From an uncultured Muribaculaceae bacterium (lineage in GTDB: Bacteria > Bacteroidota > Bacteroidia > Bacteroidales > Muribaculaceae): a DNA stretch of 23,670 nt. Positions within the stretch are counted from its first letter, which is position 1, and the number at the start of each line of letters is the position of its first letter. Of this stretch, positions 15,334-23,209 are shown piece by piece. The DNA lies in NCBI GenBank assembly GCA_910583675.1, contig CAJTYH010000038.1, positions 1 through 23,670 of the forward strand. The letters are read 5' to 3'. Both the position numbers and the translations under genes were made by a program. Below the pieces are notes generated by a model. It had not been told where the DNA came from and searched no databases. It saw only the letters and a list, made by a program, of their open reading frames with translations.

Positions 15334-16634
15334 TCTTCCTCCTCTGTCTTGCGGCTTGTGAGCTGGCCTGAGGCGAGGAGGGTCACTATGATTTCACCGG
15401 GGGGGATCTTGGCGGGATCGGTGACGGCTTTCCCCCGGTAGCGGGTTATGGAGTAGCCACGGGCAAGGGTGGCCGCAGGGGAAAGGGCTGCGAGTAGCGT
15501 GGCGGAAGCATCCAGGCGGGTGCGTTCACGCTCTATGCGGCGTGTGGCGGCTGCGGAGAGGTTGTCGCTCATCATCTGCAGACGTGTGATCTGCGGCTGA
15601 ATCCGCCGTGCTCCTATGGTTTGCAGTGTGGCTGCGGCATCGCGCATTTTGGTCAGTCCTTTTTCCACGGCACCTTTCGCAAGAACCGGCAACAATCCTT
15701 CCGCATGAGCCAGTTGCTCCTTGTTGCCGGATATACGTTGGGATGCTATCTGCAGGATGCGGTTTCCGGTATTCAACAGCCATGCCAATGCGTTGTCTCC
15801 CTGTGCGATGAGCCATTCGGCCACCGCAGTGGGAGTCTTCAGGCGCGTGTTTGCCACGTAGTCAAGCACGGTGACATCGCGCTCGTGCCCTATGCCGATT
15901 ACCACGGGCAAAGGAAACTGTGCCACATTGGCTGCGAGGGCATAATCCTCGAATGCCTGAAGGTCGGAGGTGGCGCCTCCACCACGTATGATGGCCACAC
16001 AGTCCCACATGTCGCTGTCGGCGGCTACCTGCTCAAGCGCTTCTATGATCGACTGCGGTGCGGATGTGCCCTGCATGGTCGCAGGATAGAGCCGGGTGGT
16101 GAATCGTATGCGTGACGCGTTGGTATACAGCTGGTTCATGAAGTCACCGTAACCTGCGGCACCGGGTGCGGATATGACTGCTATGCGTTGCGGCACGGCG
16201 CATTGCCATGCCAGGTCACGGTTGAGATTGAGTATGCCCTCGTTTTTAAGCCGTTCCAGTATCTCGCGCCGCCGCCGCAGGAGATCGCCCATGGTATACT
16301 CGGGATTCACGGCGCTTACGACGAGTGAGAATCCGTATACAGGGTGCATGGAGGCGGATACGCAAAGCATGACTTTCAGTCCGCTCGCGAAACGCTGGCC
16401 TGTGGCGGCAAAGAATTGCGCGTCGATGCGCGGATAGGCACTTGCCCATATCACTCCGCGTGCTTTGGCCACCTGTAGCCCGCGTTCGTCCTTCTGGAGA
16501 AGTTCCATGTAGCAATGGCCGCCGCGCACTGCCACGTCGGACAGTTCGGCGGTGACCCATACATTCTGTGTCTGCGGCTGCTGCACCAGCGATGACACAA
16601 GGCGCGTAAGCTCAAGGAGTGATAGGGTTGGCAA
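15321..16634 (-). CDS. xseA: Exodeoxyribonuclease VII large subunit
   Basis: Protein of 437 residues, typical for XseA. An N-terminal OB-fold domain (about 1-105: VWVTAELSDV, GHCYMELLQKD, KARGVIWAS, GLKVMLCVSASMHPVYG) binds single-stranded DNA. The catalytic region includes YTMGDLLRRRREIL (113-126), IAVISAPGAAGYGDF (151-165), AIIRGGGATSDL (214-225) and GIGHERDVTVLD (247-258), the conserved core of the family. A helical C-terminal region would receive XseB. The only sensible start is TTG at 16634: a stop codon lies seven codons upstream (TAA at 16655-16653) and no ATG intervenes. xseB follows on the same strand. The gene is flanked on both sides by the same composite repeat, which reaches to within a few bases of its start and overlaps its stop. 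Confidence 0.93.
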   Translation of the reverse strand: MPTLSLLELTRLVSSLVQQPQTQNVWVTAELSDVAVRGGHCYMELLQKDERGLQVAKARGVIWASAYPRIDAQFFAATGQRFASGLKVMLCVSASMHPVYGFSLVVSAVNPEYTMGDLLRRRREILERLKNEGILNLNRDLAWQCAVPQRIAVISAPGAAGYGDFMNQLYTNASRIRFTTRLYPATMQGTSAPQSIIEALEQVAADSDMWDCVAIIRGGGATSDLQAFEDYALAANVAQFPLPVVIGIGHERDVTVLDYVANTRLKTPTAVAEWLIAQGDNALAWLLNTGNRILQIASQRISGNKEQLAHAEGLLPVLAKGAVEKGLTKMRDAAATLQTIGARRIQPQITRLQMMSDNLSAAATRRIERERTRLDASATLLAALSPAATLARGYSITRYRGKAVTDPAKIPPGEIIVTLLASGQLTSRKTEEEETRN

Positions 16635-16641
16635 AGCTGTG

Positions 16642-16753
16642 ACAATTAGAAATTAGTAATTAGTAATTAGTAATTGGGGATCAGAGGAATCAGAGATATA
16701 AGAGAAATGAGAGACATCTGATTTTATCAACTTCTTAATTTCTCAATTTCTTG
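16642..16753. repeat. Composite microrepeat element, copy B (between the DUF3256 gene and xseA)
   Basis: On the plus strand: five 7-mers (ACAATTA, GAAATTA, GTAATTA twice, GTAATTG; 16642-16676). Five 9-mers follow directly (GGGATCAGA, GGAATCAGA, GATATAAGA, GAAATGAGA, GACATCTGA; 16677-16721). After a short spacer come 8-mers TTCTTAAT and TTCTCAAT ending in TTCTTG (16732-16753). The order, orientation and unit sequences match copy A at 15172-15333. It ends two bases short of the DUF3256 stop codon and begins seven bases from the xseA start. Confidence 0.8.
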
Positions 16754-16755
16754 TA

Positions 16756-17511
16756 TCATTGCTTTGCTTCTCCTGCTCTTACTTCTCCCGCTCTCTCTTT
16801 TACCATCCGTGAACCGTCCCAGCGGTAGACGAGTCGGCTTTTCAGTGCGCCGTCAACAAGTTTGTTGGCTTCTTTCGGGAGGTAGTCGCCGACATTATTT
16901 TCCAGGATGAGCTGTCTGGTCTCGGGGAGATAGGTGAAACGTGCGAGCATGAAAGGAATGGCGTTCTCCAAGTCCTCACGTTCTACCTTAGCCTCCTTGG
17001 CAGTCCAGTCGTCAAGCCCGGGTACCATGAACAGCCCCCTGGATATGGGTTGCCATTGCGGATAGGTATAGAACTTCACGCTGCTGTCGGGAACCGGAGT
17101 CTTAAGGGTGTTTATCACCATGATTATCGTGTCTGATTTCATCGGCAGAAGCGATAGTTCCGTCTTGGAGACATCTGAGGTCGACAACGTTACTTGGGCA
17201 GCAGACGCGGAATCTATGCGACAATCGCCGTTGAGGCTGTTTTTCGACGGTTTGGGTGAACCGGAGTTGAAGTAGTCGGCCATGTCCATGCGTGTCATAT
17301 GGTCGATGGTAGGGAACACTTCCTGAGGTGCATTGATGAATGCATCTATGGCAGGATTTCCCGTATAGCGGGTATATGTGTCCGCGTCTTCAACTTCGGC
17401 TGTGTCGGCCGCAATGCTTCCGGCTGTGAAGTCGGGGACTTCCAGCTGTGTCTGTGCCGCAAGTGTGATTGCCGCGCATGCTGCTATGGATGAAAATAGT
17501 CTTCGAAACAC
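16756..17511 (-). CDS. DUF3256-family exported protein
   Basis: Protein of 251 residues starting with GTG at 17511; no ATG lies between the upstream in-frame stop and the signal peptide. The N-terminus FRRLFSSIAACAAITLAAQ is a signal peptide, so the protein is exported. The middle resembles DUF3256 proteins of Bacteroidales: a FINAPQEVFPTIDHMTRMDM stretch, then LNGDCRI, a strand-rich region, and FYTYPQWQP (about 146-154). The function is unknown. The end is unusual: the last residues (ERAGEV then RAGEAKQ) are encoded by two copies of a 15-nt repeat also found in non-coding DNA at 21676-21830. The tail therefore looks like repeat-derived extension rather than family sequence. The helicase gene ends 36 bases upstream. 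Confidence 0.8.
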   Translation of the reverse strand: MFRRLFSSIAACAAITLAAQTQLEVPDFTAGSIAADTAEVEDADTYTRYTGNPAIDAFINAPQEVFPTIDHMTRMDMADYFNSGSPKPSKNSLNGDCRIDSASAAQVTLSTSDVSKTELSLLPMKSDTIIMVINTLKTPVPDSSVKFYTYPQWQPISRGLFMVPGLDDWTAKEAKVEREDLENAIPFMLARFTYLPETRQLILENNVGDYLPKEANKLVDGALKSRLVYRWDGSRMVKERAGEVRAGEAKQ

Positions 17512-17547
17512 GTATGATCGCTTAAGTTTGACAAATGCTTGTGGCTG

Positions 17548-19323
17548 TTATCCTCTGCGTCCCTTCCTGCGGTTTCCTCGCTTGAATTTCTCGAAAGCGT
17601 CGTAGGCATCCATTGGCGCATCGGCGTGCTGTGCCTCCTTGCTGCGTCTGTTCGATGCCTTGGTATAATCCTTGTCGGCCTTGGCAATTTCGGAATATAT
17701 GCGCTTGCCCATGAATTCGGTGCCTTTGAGGGATGCCACCACGCGTTTTGCGTCAGACTTCTTGACATCGAACAGGGAGTATGAGGGCATGAGGTCTATG
17801 CGTCCCACGTCCACCCGGCGCCCTTCTACGAACAGGTTGAGCATCTCTATCAGGTTGCCGGCATAGAAACCGTCGCGTTTTCCGACACTGATATATATGC
17901 GCTCCATGCCACGGGCTGCGGTGCGACGATCCTTGTCCTGGTTGTCCTCCTCGCCGCCTCGTTTTGATTTCTTTTCCTTCTCCTTCTTCGGCTTTTCGTC
18001 AATGAAGTCGATCTTCGGCGCGTCCTTATAATAGTCCAGCAGACGGTTGAATTCAAGCGAGAGCACACGCTTCACCAGATCCTCTTCCGTGAGCCAGCCG
18101 AGTTTCTTCATTACCGGGGGGAGGTAGTTGGCCATCTCGTCGTCGTTGACCTCCACGCGTTCGATGCGGTCGGCAAGGGAGAAAAGCTGTTTCTCTATGA
18201 TATGTTCGGGGGTCGGCACCTCCTTGCGCTCAAAGGTCTTGCCGATTATCCGTTCGATCTCGCGCATCTTTCCTTTCTCGCGGGAGTGGATTATGGCTAT
18301 GGATACGCCTGTCTTTCCGGCGCGTCCGGTACGTCCCGAGCGGTGGGTGTAGATGGCGGCTTCATCCGGCAGCCCGTAGTTTATCACATGGGTGAGATCG
18401 TTCACGTCAAGCCCGCGTGCAGCCACGTCGGTGGCCACAAGGAGCGTTATCACGCGGTCGCGGAATTTCTTCATCACGATGTCGCGCTGCTGCTGGGAGA
18501 GGTCTCCGTGTAGGGCATCTGCGTTGTATCCGTCGTGGATCAGATTGTCGGCCACTTCCTGTGTGTCACGCCTTGTGCGGCAGAAGATGATGGCGTATAT
18601 GTTGGGGTTGTTGTCGGCGATGCGTTTGAGGGCAAGGTACTTGTCGCGTGCGTTAACCATATAGTAGATATGGCGCACATTGGCAGCGCCCTCGTTGCGT
18701 GTGCCGATCACGAACTCCACGGGATCGTGCATGTAGTTCTTGGCAATCTTGGCAATCTCCGGGGGCATCGTCGCCGAGAAGAGCAGCATCTTGCGGTCGT
18801 CCGGCACATTGCCCAGTATCTCGTTGATGGAGTCAAGGAAGCCCATGTTGAGCATCTCGTCGGCCTCGTCCAGGATCACTGTGTGTACTTTGCCGAGCTT
18901 TACAACCCCTCTCTTGATAAGGTCAAGTAGTCGCCCCGGTGTGGCCACTATGATCTGCACCCCTTTTCTCAGGGCGCGTATCTGGCTTTCGATGCTTGAG
19001 CCGCCATATACGGGAAGCACCTTGAGGGAAGGAATGTATTTCGAGAAGTCTGCCAGATCGGATGCGATCTGTAGGCAAAGCTCACGCGTGGGGGAAAGGA
19101 TAAGGGCTTGCGGCTCGGCCAAGTCCTCATTGATGCGCTGGATTACCGGAAGTCCGAAAGCGGCGGTCTTACCTGTACCAGTTTGAGCGAGTGCCACTAC
19201 GTCTCCATCCTGGTTAAGCAGATGGGGGATAACCTTTTCCTGTACTGGCATGGGGTTTTCAAATCCAAGTTCGGTGATTGCTCGCCTGAGAGGTTCGTTG
19301 ACCCCTAATTCTTCAAATGTCAT
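17548..19323 (-). CDS. deaD: DEAD-box ATP-dependent RNA helicase (DeaD/CsdA-like)
   Basis: Protein of 591 residues from ATG 19323 (MTFEELGVN); an ATG ten codons earlier gives only an unconserved extension. All helicase motifs are present: Q motif FENPMPVQ, Walker A AQTGTGKT (46-53), PTREL (78-82), DEAD (152-155), SAT (183-185), the second RecA domain with ATDVAARGLDV, and HRSGRTGRAG (327-336). A Lys/Glu-rich linker (about 445-470) leads to a DbpA-like RNA-binding domain (about 474-545: IYISVGKRDGFYAGNLIEML) and a basic tail ending in RRKGRRG. This layout fits DeaD-type enzymes, which unwind RNA in ribosome assembly and mRNA decay in the cytoplasm. It is the first gene of the minus-strand run, with a TAGCTTTG box upstream. 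The gene symbol reflects the subfamily, not proven orthology. Confidence 0.93.
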   Translation of the reverse strand: MTFEELGVNEPLRRAITELGFENPMPVQEKVIPHLLNQDGDVVALAQTGTGKTAAFGLPVIQRINEDLAEPQALILSPTRELCLQIASDLADFSKYIPSLKVLPVYGGSSIESQIRALRKGVQIIVATPGRLLDLIKRGVVKLGKVHTVILDEADEMLNMGFLDSINEILGNVPDDRKMLLFSATMPPEIAKIAKNYMHDPVEFVIGTRNEGAANVRHIYYMVNARDKYLALKRIADNNPNIYAIIFCRTRRDTQEVADNLIHDGYNADALHGDLSQQQRDIVMKKFRDRVITLLVATDVAARGLDVNDLTHVINYGLPDEAAIYTHRSGRTGRAGKTGVSIAIIHSREKGKMREIERIIGKTFERKEVPTPEHIIEKQLFSLADRIERVEVNDDEMANYLPPVMKKLGWLTEEDLVKRVLSLEFNRLLDYYKDAPKIDFIDEKPKKEKEKKSKRGGEEDNQDKDRRTAARGMERIYISVGKRDGFYAGNLIEMLNLFVEGRRVDVGRIDLMPSYSLFDVKKSDAKRVVASLKGTEFMGKRIYSEIAKADKDYTKASNRRSKEAQHADAPMDAYDAFEKFKRGNRRKGRRG

Positions 19324-19367
19324 AAATGTATATAAAATGTTAATCCGGTTCATCCGGCTTTAGCTGA

Positions 19368-19375
19368 CAAAGCTA
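19368..19375 (-). promoter_or_regulatory. -7 box of the DEAD-box helicase gene
   Basis: TAGCTTTG on the minus strand fits TAnnTTTG, 45 bases before the ATG at 19323. No good -33 element at the usual distance was seen. Confidence 0.4.
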
Positions 19376-19496
19376 CTAATAAAAATCCTATCTGTCCCCT
19401 TTTGGTTCAACCTATTTTTAAATATTTAGTTAATTTAAGGTATGCCGCATCTATTTCATATGACTGTTATGACATTCTCTGAGTTGGTTGTCCGGT

Positions 19497-19527
19497 TTTG
19501 AAATTAGGATAAATGTGAGTAAATTTG
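19497..19527 (+). promoter_or_regulatory. Bacteroidota consensus promoter of the HAD phosphatase/histidine kinase operon
   Basis: TTTG (19497-19500), a 19-base spacer and TAAATTTG (19520-19527) match the Bacteroidota -33/-7 consensus in sequence and spacing. The ATG of the first gene is 26 bases after the -7 box, giving a short leader. Confidence 0.7.
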
Positions 19528-19552
19528 TAAGCGGATATGTTTCTGCCACAAT

Positions 19553-20458
19553 ATGAACCAGATGGATACACGACAGACTGATGCGTTTGGACGCAAGGGT
19601 AAGAGGACGCTTTATGTGACTGATCTTGACGGCACTTTGCTCGATGGCGAAAGCCGGGTGAGCGACAAGTCTGTGGAGATGCTTAATGCTCTTGTGGATC
19701 GAGAGGTCATGTTTACCATCGCAACGGCACGTACTCCTGCTACCGTGCAGCCGCTGTTGAGCCGCATACGCCAGTCTGTGTATAAGGATGCGCAGGGCGA
19801 GATCCGGCCTCTTCCGGCCATAGTAATGACGGGAGCGGGTGAATGGAACCGTCAGACCCTTTCCTTTGAAAGCTGCATAACGATTCCCGAGGCGGATGCA
19901 TTGAAGATCCGCGACGTGTTTGCCGCCCACGGGCTGCATCCGTTCGTGTATTGCCTCAGCGGCAACAGTTTCTTGAACGTCTATCATCCCTCGGCTATGA
20001 CATCGCGTGAAAACGGATTCTATCAGGATCGCCGACATCTGACTCTAAAGCGGTTCCATCTGGATCAACAACCGGCGCGGTGGGACAGCGTGGCCCTCTT
20101 TTTCGGGATAGGCCCGGTAGGGATGGTGGAACGTCTGGTGAAGGAGCTTGACGGCGTTACCGAGTGTGCTGCGGCATGGTATCCCGACGTATTCATACCT
20201 GAAACCGGACTGATAGACATATACGCTCCCGGTGTGTCGAAGGCATCAGCGGTAAAGTCGTTGGCTCATAAGGTGGGAGCTGATGAGATAGTGGTTTTCG
20301 GCGACAATCTCAACGACCTGCCGATGATGGCCGTAGCCGACGTTGCGGTTGCCGTGGAGAATGCTCTTCCCGAAGTGAAGGAAAAGGCGGATGTAGTAAT
20401 AGGACTTAATACGGACGATGCCGTGGCAAGATGGATCACTGAACGCGAAATGGATTGA
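19553..20458 (+). CDS. HAD-superfamily Cof-type sugar-phosphate phosphatase
   Basis: Protein of 301 residues. Motif I is VTDLDGTLL with nucleophile Asp24 and Asp26. Motif II is the Thr/Ser region around FTIATAR (54-60). Lys230 in APGVSKASA is the likely motif III lysine, and motif IV is VFGDNLNDLPMM (248-259) with Asp251 and Asp255 for magnesium. The large cap between the halves (about 90-215) is the type IIB cap of Cof/YbiV-like enzymes. These hydrolyse small phosphorylated metabolites such as sugar phosphates or flavin precursors in the cytoplasm; the substrate cannot be read from sequence. It has its own consensus promoter, and a histidine kinase gene follows after 15 bases, so the two are very likely cotranscribed. 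Confidence 0.88.
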   Translation: MNQMDTRQTDAFGRKGKRTLYVTDLDGTLLDGESRVSDKSVEMLNALVDREVMFTIATARTPATVQPLLSRIRQSVYKDAQGEIRPLPAIVMTGAGEWNRQTLSFESCITIPEADALKIRDVFAAHGLHPFVYCLSGNSFLNVYHPSAMTSRENGFYQDRRHLTLKRFHLDQQPARWDSVALFFGIGPVGMVERLVKELDGVTECAAAWYPDVFIPETGLIDIYAPGVSKASAVKSLAHKVGADEIVVFGDNLNDLPMMAVADVAVAVENALPEVKEKADVVIGLNTDDAVARWITEREMD

Positions 20459-20473
20459 AACACACGTCTGATT

Positions 20474-21676
20474 ATGAATATCTATGAAATAAGGCGTTTC
20501 GGCGTTGTCGCTTTTCTGATAGTGTCGGTGGCTCTGGTGGCATTTTTCATATATGTCTCAAACAGCCTTGTCAACGATCTTGCAGTGCAGGAGCGGGAAC
20601 GCATGCAGATATGGGCAGATGCAACCAAGCAGATTGCCGACATCGGGGAGGCTGACGACGCTTCATCCGCAGAAAACATAGATTTCCTTTTCAGCATCAT
20701 AGAGCGCAACCACACCATACCGGTGCTCCTTACCGACGATGAAGGAAACATATTGCTCCACCGCAATTTCGACCTGCCTGAGGAGGTAGATTCGCTTGCG
20801 CCATATTTCTTGTCTGAAGTGAACGAGGCGTTCCTGCACCGTCGGCTTGAGCGGTTGCGGGAAAGTGCCAACGTCATCCATATAATCATCTCTCCCGACA
20901 ACCTTCAGCATCTGTACTACGACGATTCGAAATTGCTCAAGCGGCTGAGCTATTATCCTTATGTGCAACTCGGGATCATGCTGGCATTTATCTTCGTGGT
21001 ATATTATGCCGTTAACTCCACGCGCCGCGCCGAACAGAACAAGGTGTGGGTGGGGCTTTCCAAGGAGACCGCGCATCAGCTCGGTACCCCTATAAGCTCC
21101 CTGATGGCATGGATGGAGCTGTTGCAGGCCATGGGGGTGGATGAGGATACCGTGCGCGAGATGAACAAGGATGTAAACCGTCTGAGCACGATAGCAAGCC
21201 GCTTCTCAAAGATCGGATCGCGCCCGCAGATGGATGTGGAGAACATAAATCCCGTTATCGGGCATGCCGCCTCCTACATGGCCACACGCATCTCCTCACG
21301 CATAGAGCTTACGGTGCATCTCTGCGAAGAAGCATTGCCCGTTCGTCTCAGCGCCCCGCTTTTCGAATGGGTGATGGAGAACCTCATAAAGAATGCCGTG
21401 GATGCCATGGAAGGTTCCGGAAAGATCACCATCGAAACCTCGCGTGAGGGGAAGAGGGCCGTCATAAAAGTCACGGATACCGGCAAGGGTATCCCGCGCA
21501 AGAACCAGAAGACTGTGTTCAATCCCGGTTACACAACCAAGAAACGCGGTTGGGGTCTTGGCCTCACCCTTGCCAAGCGCATTATAGAACAATACCATCT
21601 CGGCAAGATCTTCGTAAGCTGGAGCGAACCGGGAGAAGGCACGCAGTTTTCGATACTCCTGCCGTTGGAGGAATAG
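20474..21676 (+). CDS. Membrane-bound sensor histidine kinase
   Basis: Protein of 400 residues. A membrane segment (about 10-29), a periplasmic sensor region (about 30-160) with no recognised domain, and a second membrane segment (about 164-181) precede the kinase core. The H-box is KETAHQLGTPISSL with phosphoacceptor His201. The N box is ENLIKNAVDAME, G1 is DTGKGI, F is FNPGYTTKKRG and G2 GWGLGLTLAKRI, all intact, so it should bind ATP and autophosphorylate. There is no HAMP or PAS domain apparent. No response regulator gene lies next to it, so its partner is elsewhere. It is the second gene after the HAD phosphatase; whether they share a signal is unknown. A tandem 15-nt repeat begins at its stop codon. 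Confidence 0.9.
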   Translation: MNIYEIRRFGVVAFLIVSVALVAFFIYVSNSLVNDLAVQERERMQIWADATKQIADIGEADDASSAENIDFLFSIIERNHTIPVLLTDDEGNILLHRNFDLPEEVDSLAPYFLSEVNEAFLHRRLERLRESANVIHIIISPDNLQHLYYDDSKLLKRLSYYPYVQLGIMLAFIFVVYYAVNSTRRAEQNKVWVGLSKETAHQLGTPISSLMAWMELLQAMGVDEDTVREMNKDVNRLSTIASRFSKIGSRPQMDVENINPVIGHAASYMATRISSRIELTVHLCEEALPVRLSAPLFEWVMENLIKNAVDAMEGSGKITIETSREGKRAVIKVTDTGKGIPRKNQKTVFNPGYTTKKRGWGLGLTLAKRIIEQYHLGKIFVSWSEPGEGTQFSILLPLEE

Positions 21677-21759
21677 AGCATGAGAAGTAAGAGCATTAGA
21701 AGAAAAGCAAGAATACAATATAGAGCAGGAGAAGTTAGAGCAGGAGAAGTCAAGCAAAG
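21676..21759 (+). repeat. 15-nt tandem repeat after the histidine kinase gene
   Basis: Units GAGCATGAGAAGTAA (21676-21690) and GAGCATTAGAAGAAA (21691-21705), then after a gap GAGCAGGAGAAGTTA (21723-21737) and GAGCAGGAGAAGTCA (21738-21752) followed by AGCAAAG. The first unit starts on the last base of the kinase stop codon. The same unit makes up the last codons of the DUF3256 gene at 16756-16792. Confidence 0.8.
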
Positions 21760-21823
21760 TTACCTTTGAAGATGTTTAGAGATAAAAATCCATTCTTGCT
21801 TGGCTTCTCCTGCTCTTACTTCT
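21729..21823. terminator. Inverted repeat between convergent genes, possible bidirectional terminator
   Basis: The 15-nt repeat region at about 21729-21757 is matched, inverted, by 21793-21823. Comparing GAGCAGGAGAAGTCAAGC with the reverse complement of the right arm shows one difference over these bases and about two over roughly 27. The loop is about 35-40 bases. It separates the plus-strand kinase gene (stop 21676) from the minus-strand malate dehydrogenase gene (stop 21834). A terminator role is inferred; there is no clean U tract. Confidence 0.45.
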
Positions 21824-21833
21824 TACTTCTATT

Positions 21834-22832
21834 TTATATATTCCTGTTCAGCTTGCTCCACTGGTCGATGGGGGGCATGATGCCGAGGGAGATCACCTCG
21901 TCGCGGAGGGCGCAGAGATGATGGTAGCTCTGTTCGAGGGCTTTTTCTTCTGCGGGCGTGCCATTTACGGGCATCACTTTCACACCATCCTTGGTGATGG
22001 TGGTCTCCATGGCCATCATTATGTGCCGGTAGCGGTCATTGTTGACATATACACCTGCCGGCCAGCGGAACGGTTTACCACCCATGGCTGCACCGATCAT
22101 TTCGATGCTGAGGTATGCCGGGCTTTGGAAAGAAGAGCGGCCACGCAGGTTGATTATATTCTTGCCCCCCTGCACTACTTTCAGTTTTATCTCTTCCCAG
22201 TCCTTTTCAGGAAGTTTCTCTGTGCCTATGATCTCGGTCAGCGGTTTGCCGTTGACCATGGTTGTGGAGGCGAAGACAGCCATCTGTTCGCCGTGGCCGC
22301 CGTAGGTGCGGCTGTTTACGATCTCGTCGGCAGGGATGCCGAAATATTTTGCCAGTTCGCTGCGCAGACGGGTGCTGTCAAGTGCGGCAAGAGTCGTTAC
22401 CTGCGAGGGCTTGAGGCCGGAATATAGCAGGGTGACAAGTCCGGTTATATCGGCAGGATTGAACACCACAACGATGTGGCGAACGTCGGGGCAGTATGCG
22501 CGCACGTCCTTGCCGAACTGTTCGGCGATGGCTGCGTTCCCCTTCAGCAGATCCTCACGGGTCATGCCGGCCTTGCGTGCCGCGCCTCCCGAGTTCACAA
22601 TGTATTTTGCGCCAGTGAGCGCTTCTTTCACGTCAGTTGTGTAAGTGAGGTTCAGTCCCTCGAAACCGCAATGACGCAGTTCTTCGGCGACACCCTCCAG
22701 TGCGGGGCCATAGGGATCGTACAGGCAGATATTTGGGGTCAACCCCATCATTATTGCAGTCTGTGCCATGTTTGAACCGATCATGCCGGCGGCTCCCACG
22801 ATTACAAGTTTGTCAGTTGTCAGATAGTTCAT
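21834..22832 (-). CDS. mdh: Malate dehydrogenase, Bacteroidota type
   Basis: Protein of 332 residues from ATG 22832 (MNYLTTDKLVIVG); an upstream in-frame ATG adds 15 unconserved residues. The NAD-binding loop is GAAGMIGS (13-20), with Asp39 at the end of the second strand (ICLYDP). The substrate loop includes GGAARKAGMTREDLL (82-96). LAALDSTRLRSELA (148-161) supplies the Asp152/Arg155 pair, and GGHGEQM (178-184) the catalytic His180. The enzyme interconverts malate and oxaloacetate with NAD in the cytoplasm, part of the reductive branch to fumarate and succinate in gut Bacteroidales. A related lactate/malate-type specificity cannot be excluded by eye. It is a single gene, convergent with the kinase gene and divergent from the small gene at 22946. 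Confidence 0.9.
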   Translation of the reverse strand: MNYLTTDKLVIVGAAGMIGSNMAQTAIMMGLTPNICLYDPYGPALEGVAEELRHCGFEGLNLTYTTDVKEALTGAKYIVNSGGAARKAGMTREDLLKGNAAIAEQFGKDVRAYCPDVRHIVVVFNPADITGLVTLLYSGLKPSQVTTLAALDSTRLRSELAKYFGIPADEIVNSRTYGGHGEQMAVFASTTMVNGKPLTEIIGTEKLPEKDWEEIKLKVVQGGKNIINLRGRSSFQSPAYLSIEMIGAAMGGKPFRWPAGVYVNNDRYRHIMMAMETTITKDGVKVMPVNGTPAEEKALEQSYHHLCALRDEVISLGIMPPIDQWSKLNRNI

Positions 22833-22910
22833 ATCAGTGATTTTAGGTAATAGGTAACTATAGTTATATAGGAACATCCCGAAGGTACCAAAAGTTTTCC
22901 AAAAAACATG

Positions 22911-22918
22911 TAAATTTG
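22911..22918 (+). promoter_or_regulatory. Possible -7 box of the 76-residue gene
   Basis: TAAATTTG matches TAnnTTTG and lies 27 bases before the ATG at 22946. The usual -33 element is not evident. It sits in the divergent gap to mdh, for which no clear box was found. Confidence 0.4.
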
Positions 22919-22945
22919 CAGTAGGTAATTTGTATAGAAAGCGTT

Positions 22946-23176
22946 ATGAAAAATAAATATGAACAACCCGAAGAAACCGACATTTCCCAGTCCCCTGTCC
23001 ACGACTGCGATGAGGCCGGTTGCCGGATTCCGGACGATGAATTAGAGGCGCGTCTTGACGCTTTCATTGACTCCCTGCCTGAGGTTCCGATCACACCGGA
23101 AATAGAAAGGATCTGGCTTAGGCGGGCGCTGCTTGAAAGATCCTATCTGAACGGAAAGAAGTCAAAGAAGAAATAA
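22946..23176 (+). CDS. Small acidic hypothetical protein
   Basis: Protein of 76 residues, unrecognised. The first half is acidic and polar; the core DDELEARLDAFIDSLPEVPITPEIERIWLRRALLERS is probably helical; the end is strongly basic (NGKKSKKK). No signal peptide or membrane segment is seen. The charge split resembles small adaptor or regulatory proteins, but nothing identifies a role. A small membrane protein gene follows after 33 bases on the same strand, so they may form one unit. Confidence 0.6.
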   Translation: MKNKYEQPEETDISQSPVHDCDEAGCRIPDDELEARLDAFIDSLPEVPITPEIERIWLRRALLERSYLNGKKSKKK

Positions 23177-23209
23177 TTAGACCACTAATAACTTATTGAA
23201 TAATTGTAT

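Noticed and set aside
15172..16753. CRISPR array or insertion sequence as an explanation of the repeats around xseA
   Set aside because: Units are 7-9 bases with no unique spacers, and there is no transposase, terminal inverted repeat or cas gene.
19451..20038. 195-codon minus-strand frame opposite the HAD phosphatase
   Set aside because: It lies antisense to a well-supported gene, has a composition unlike real proteins here, and has no motif.
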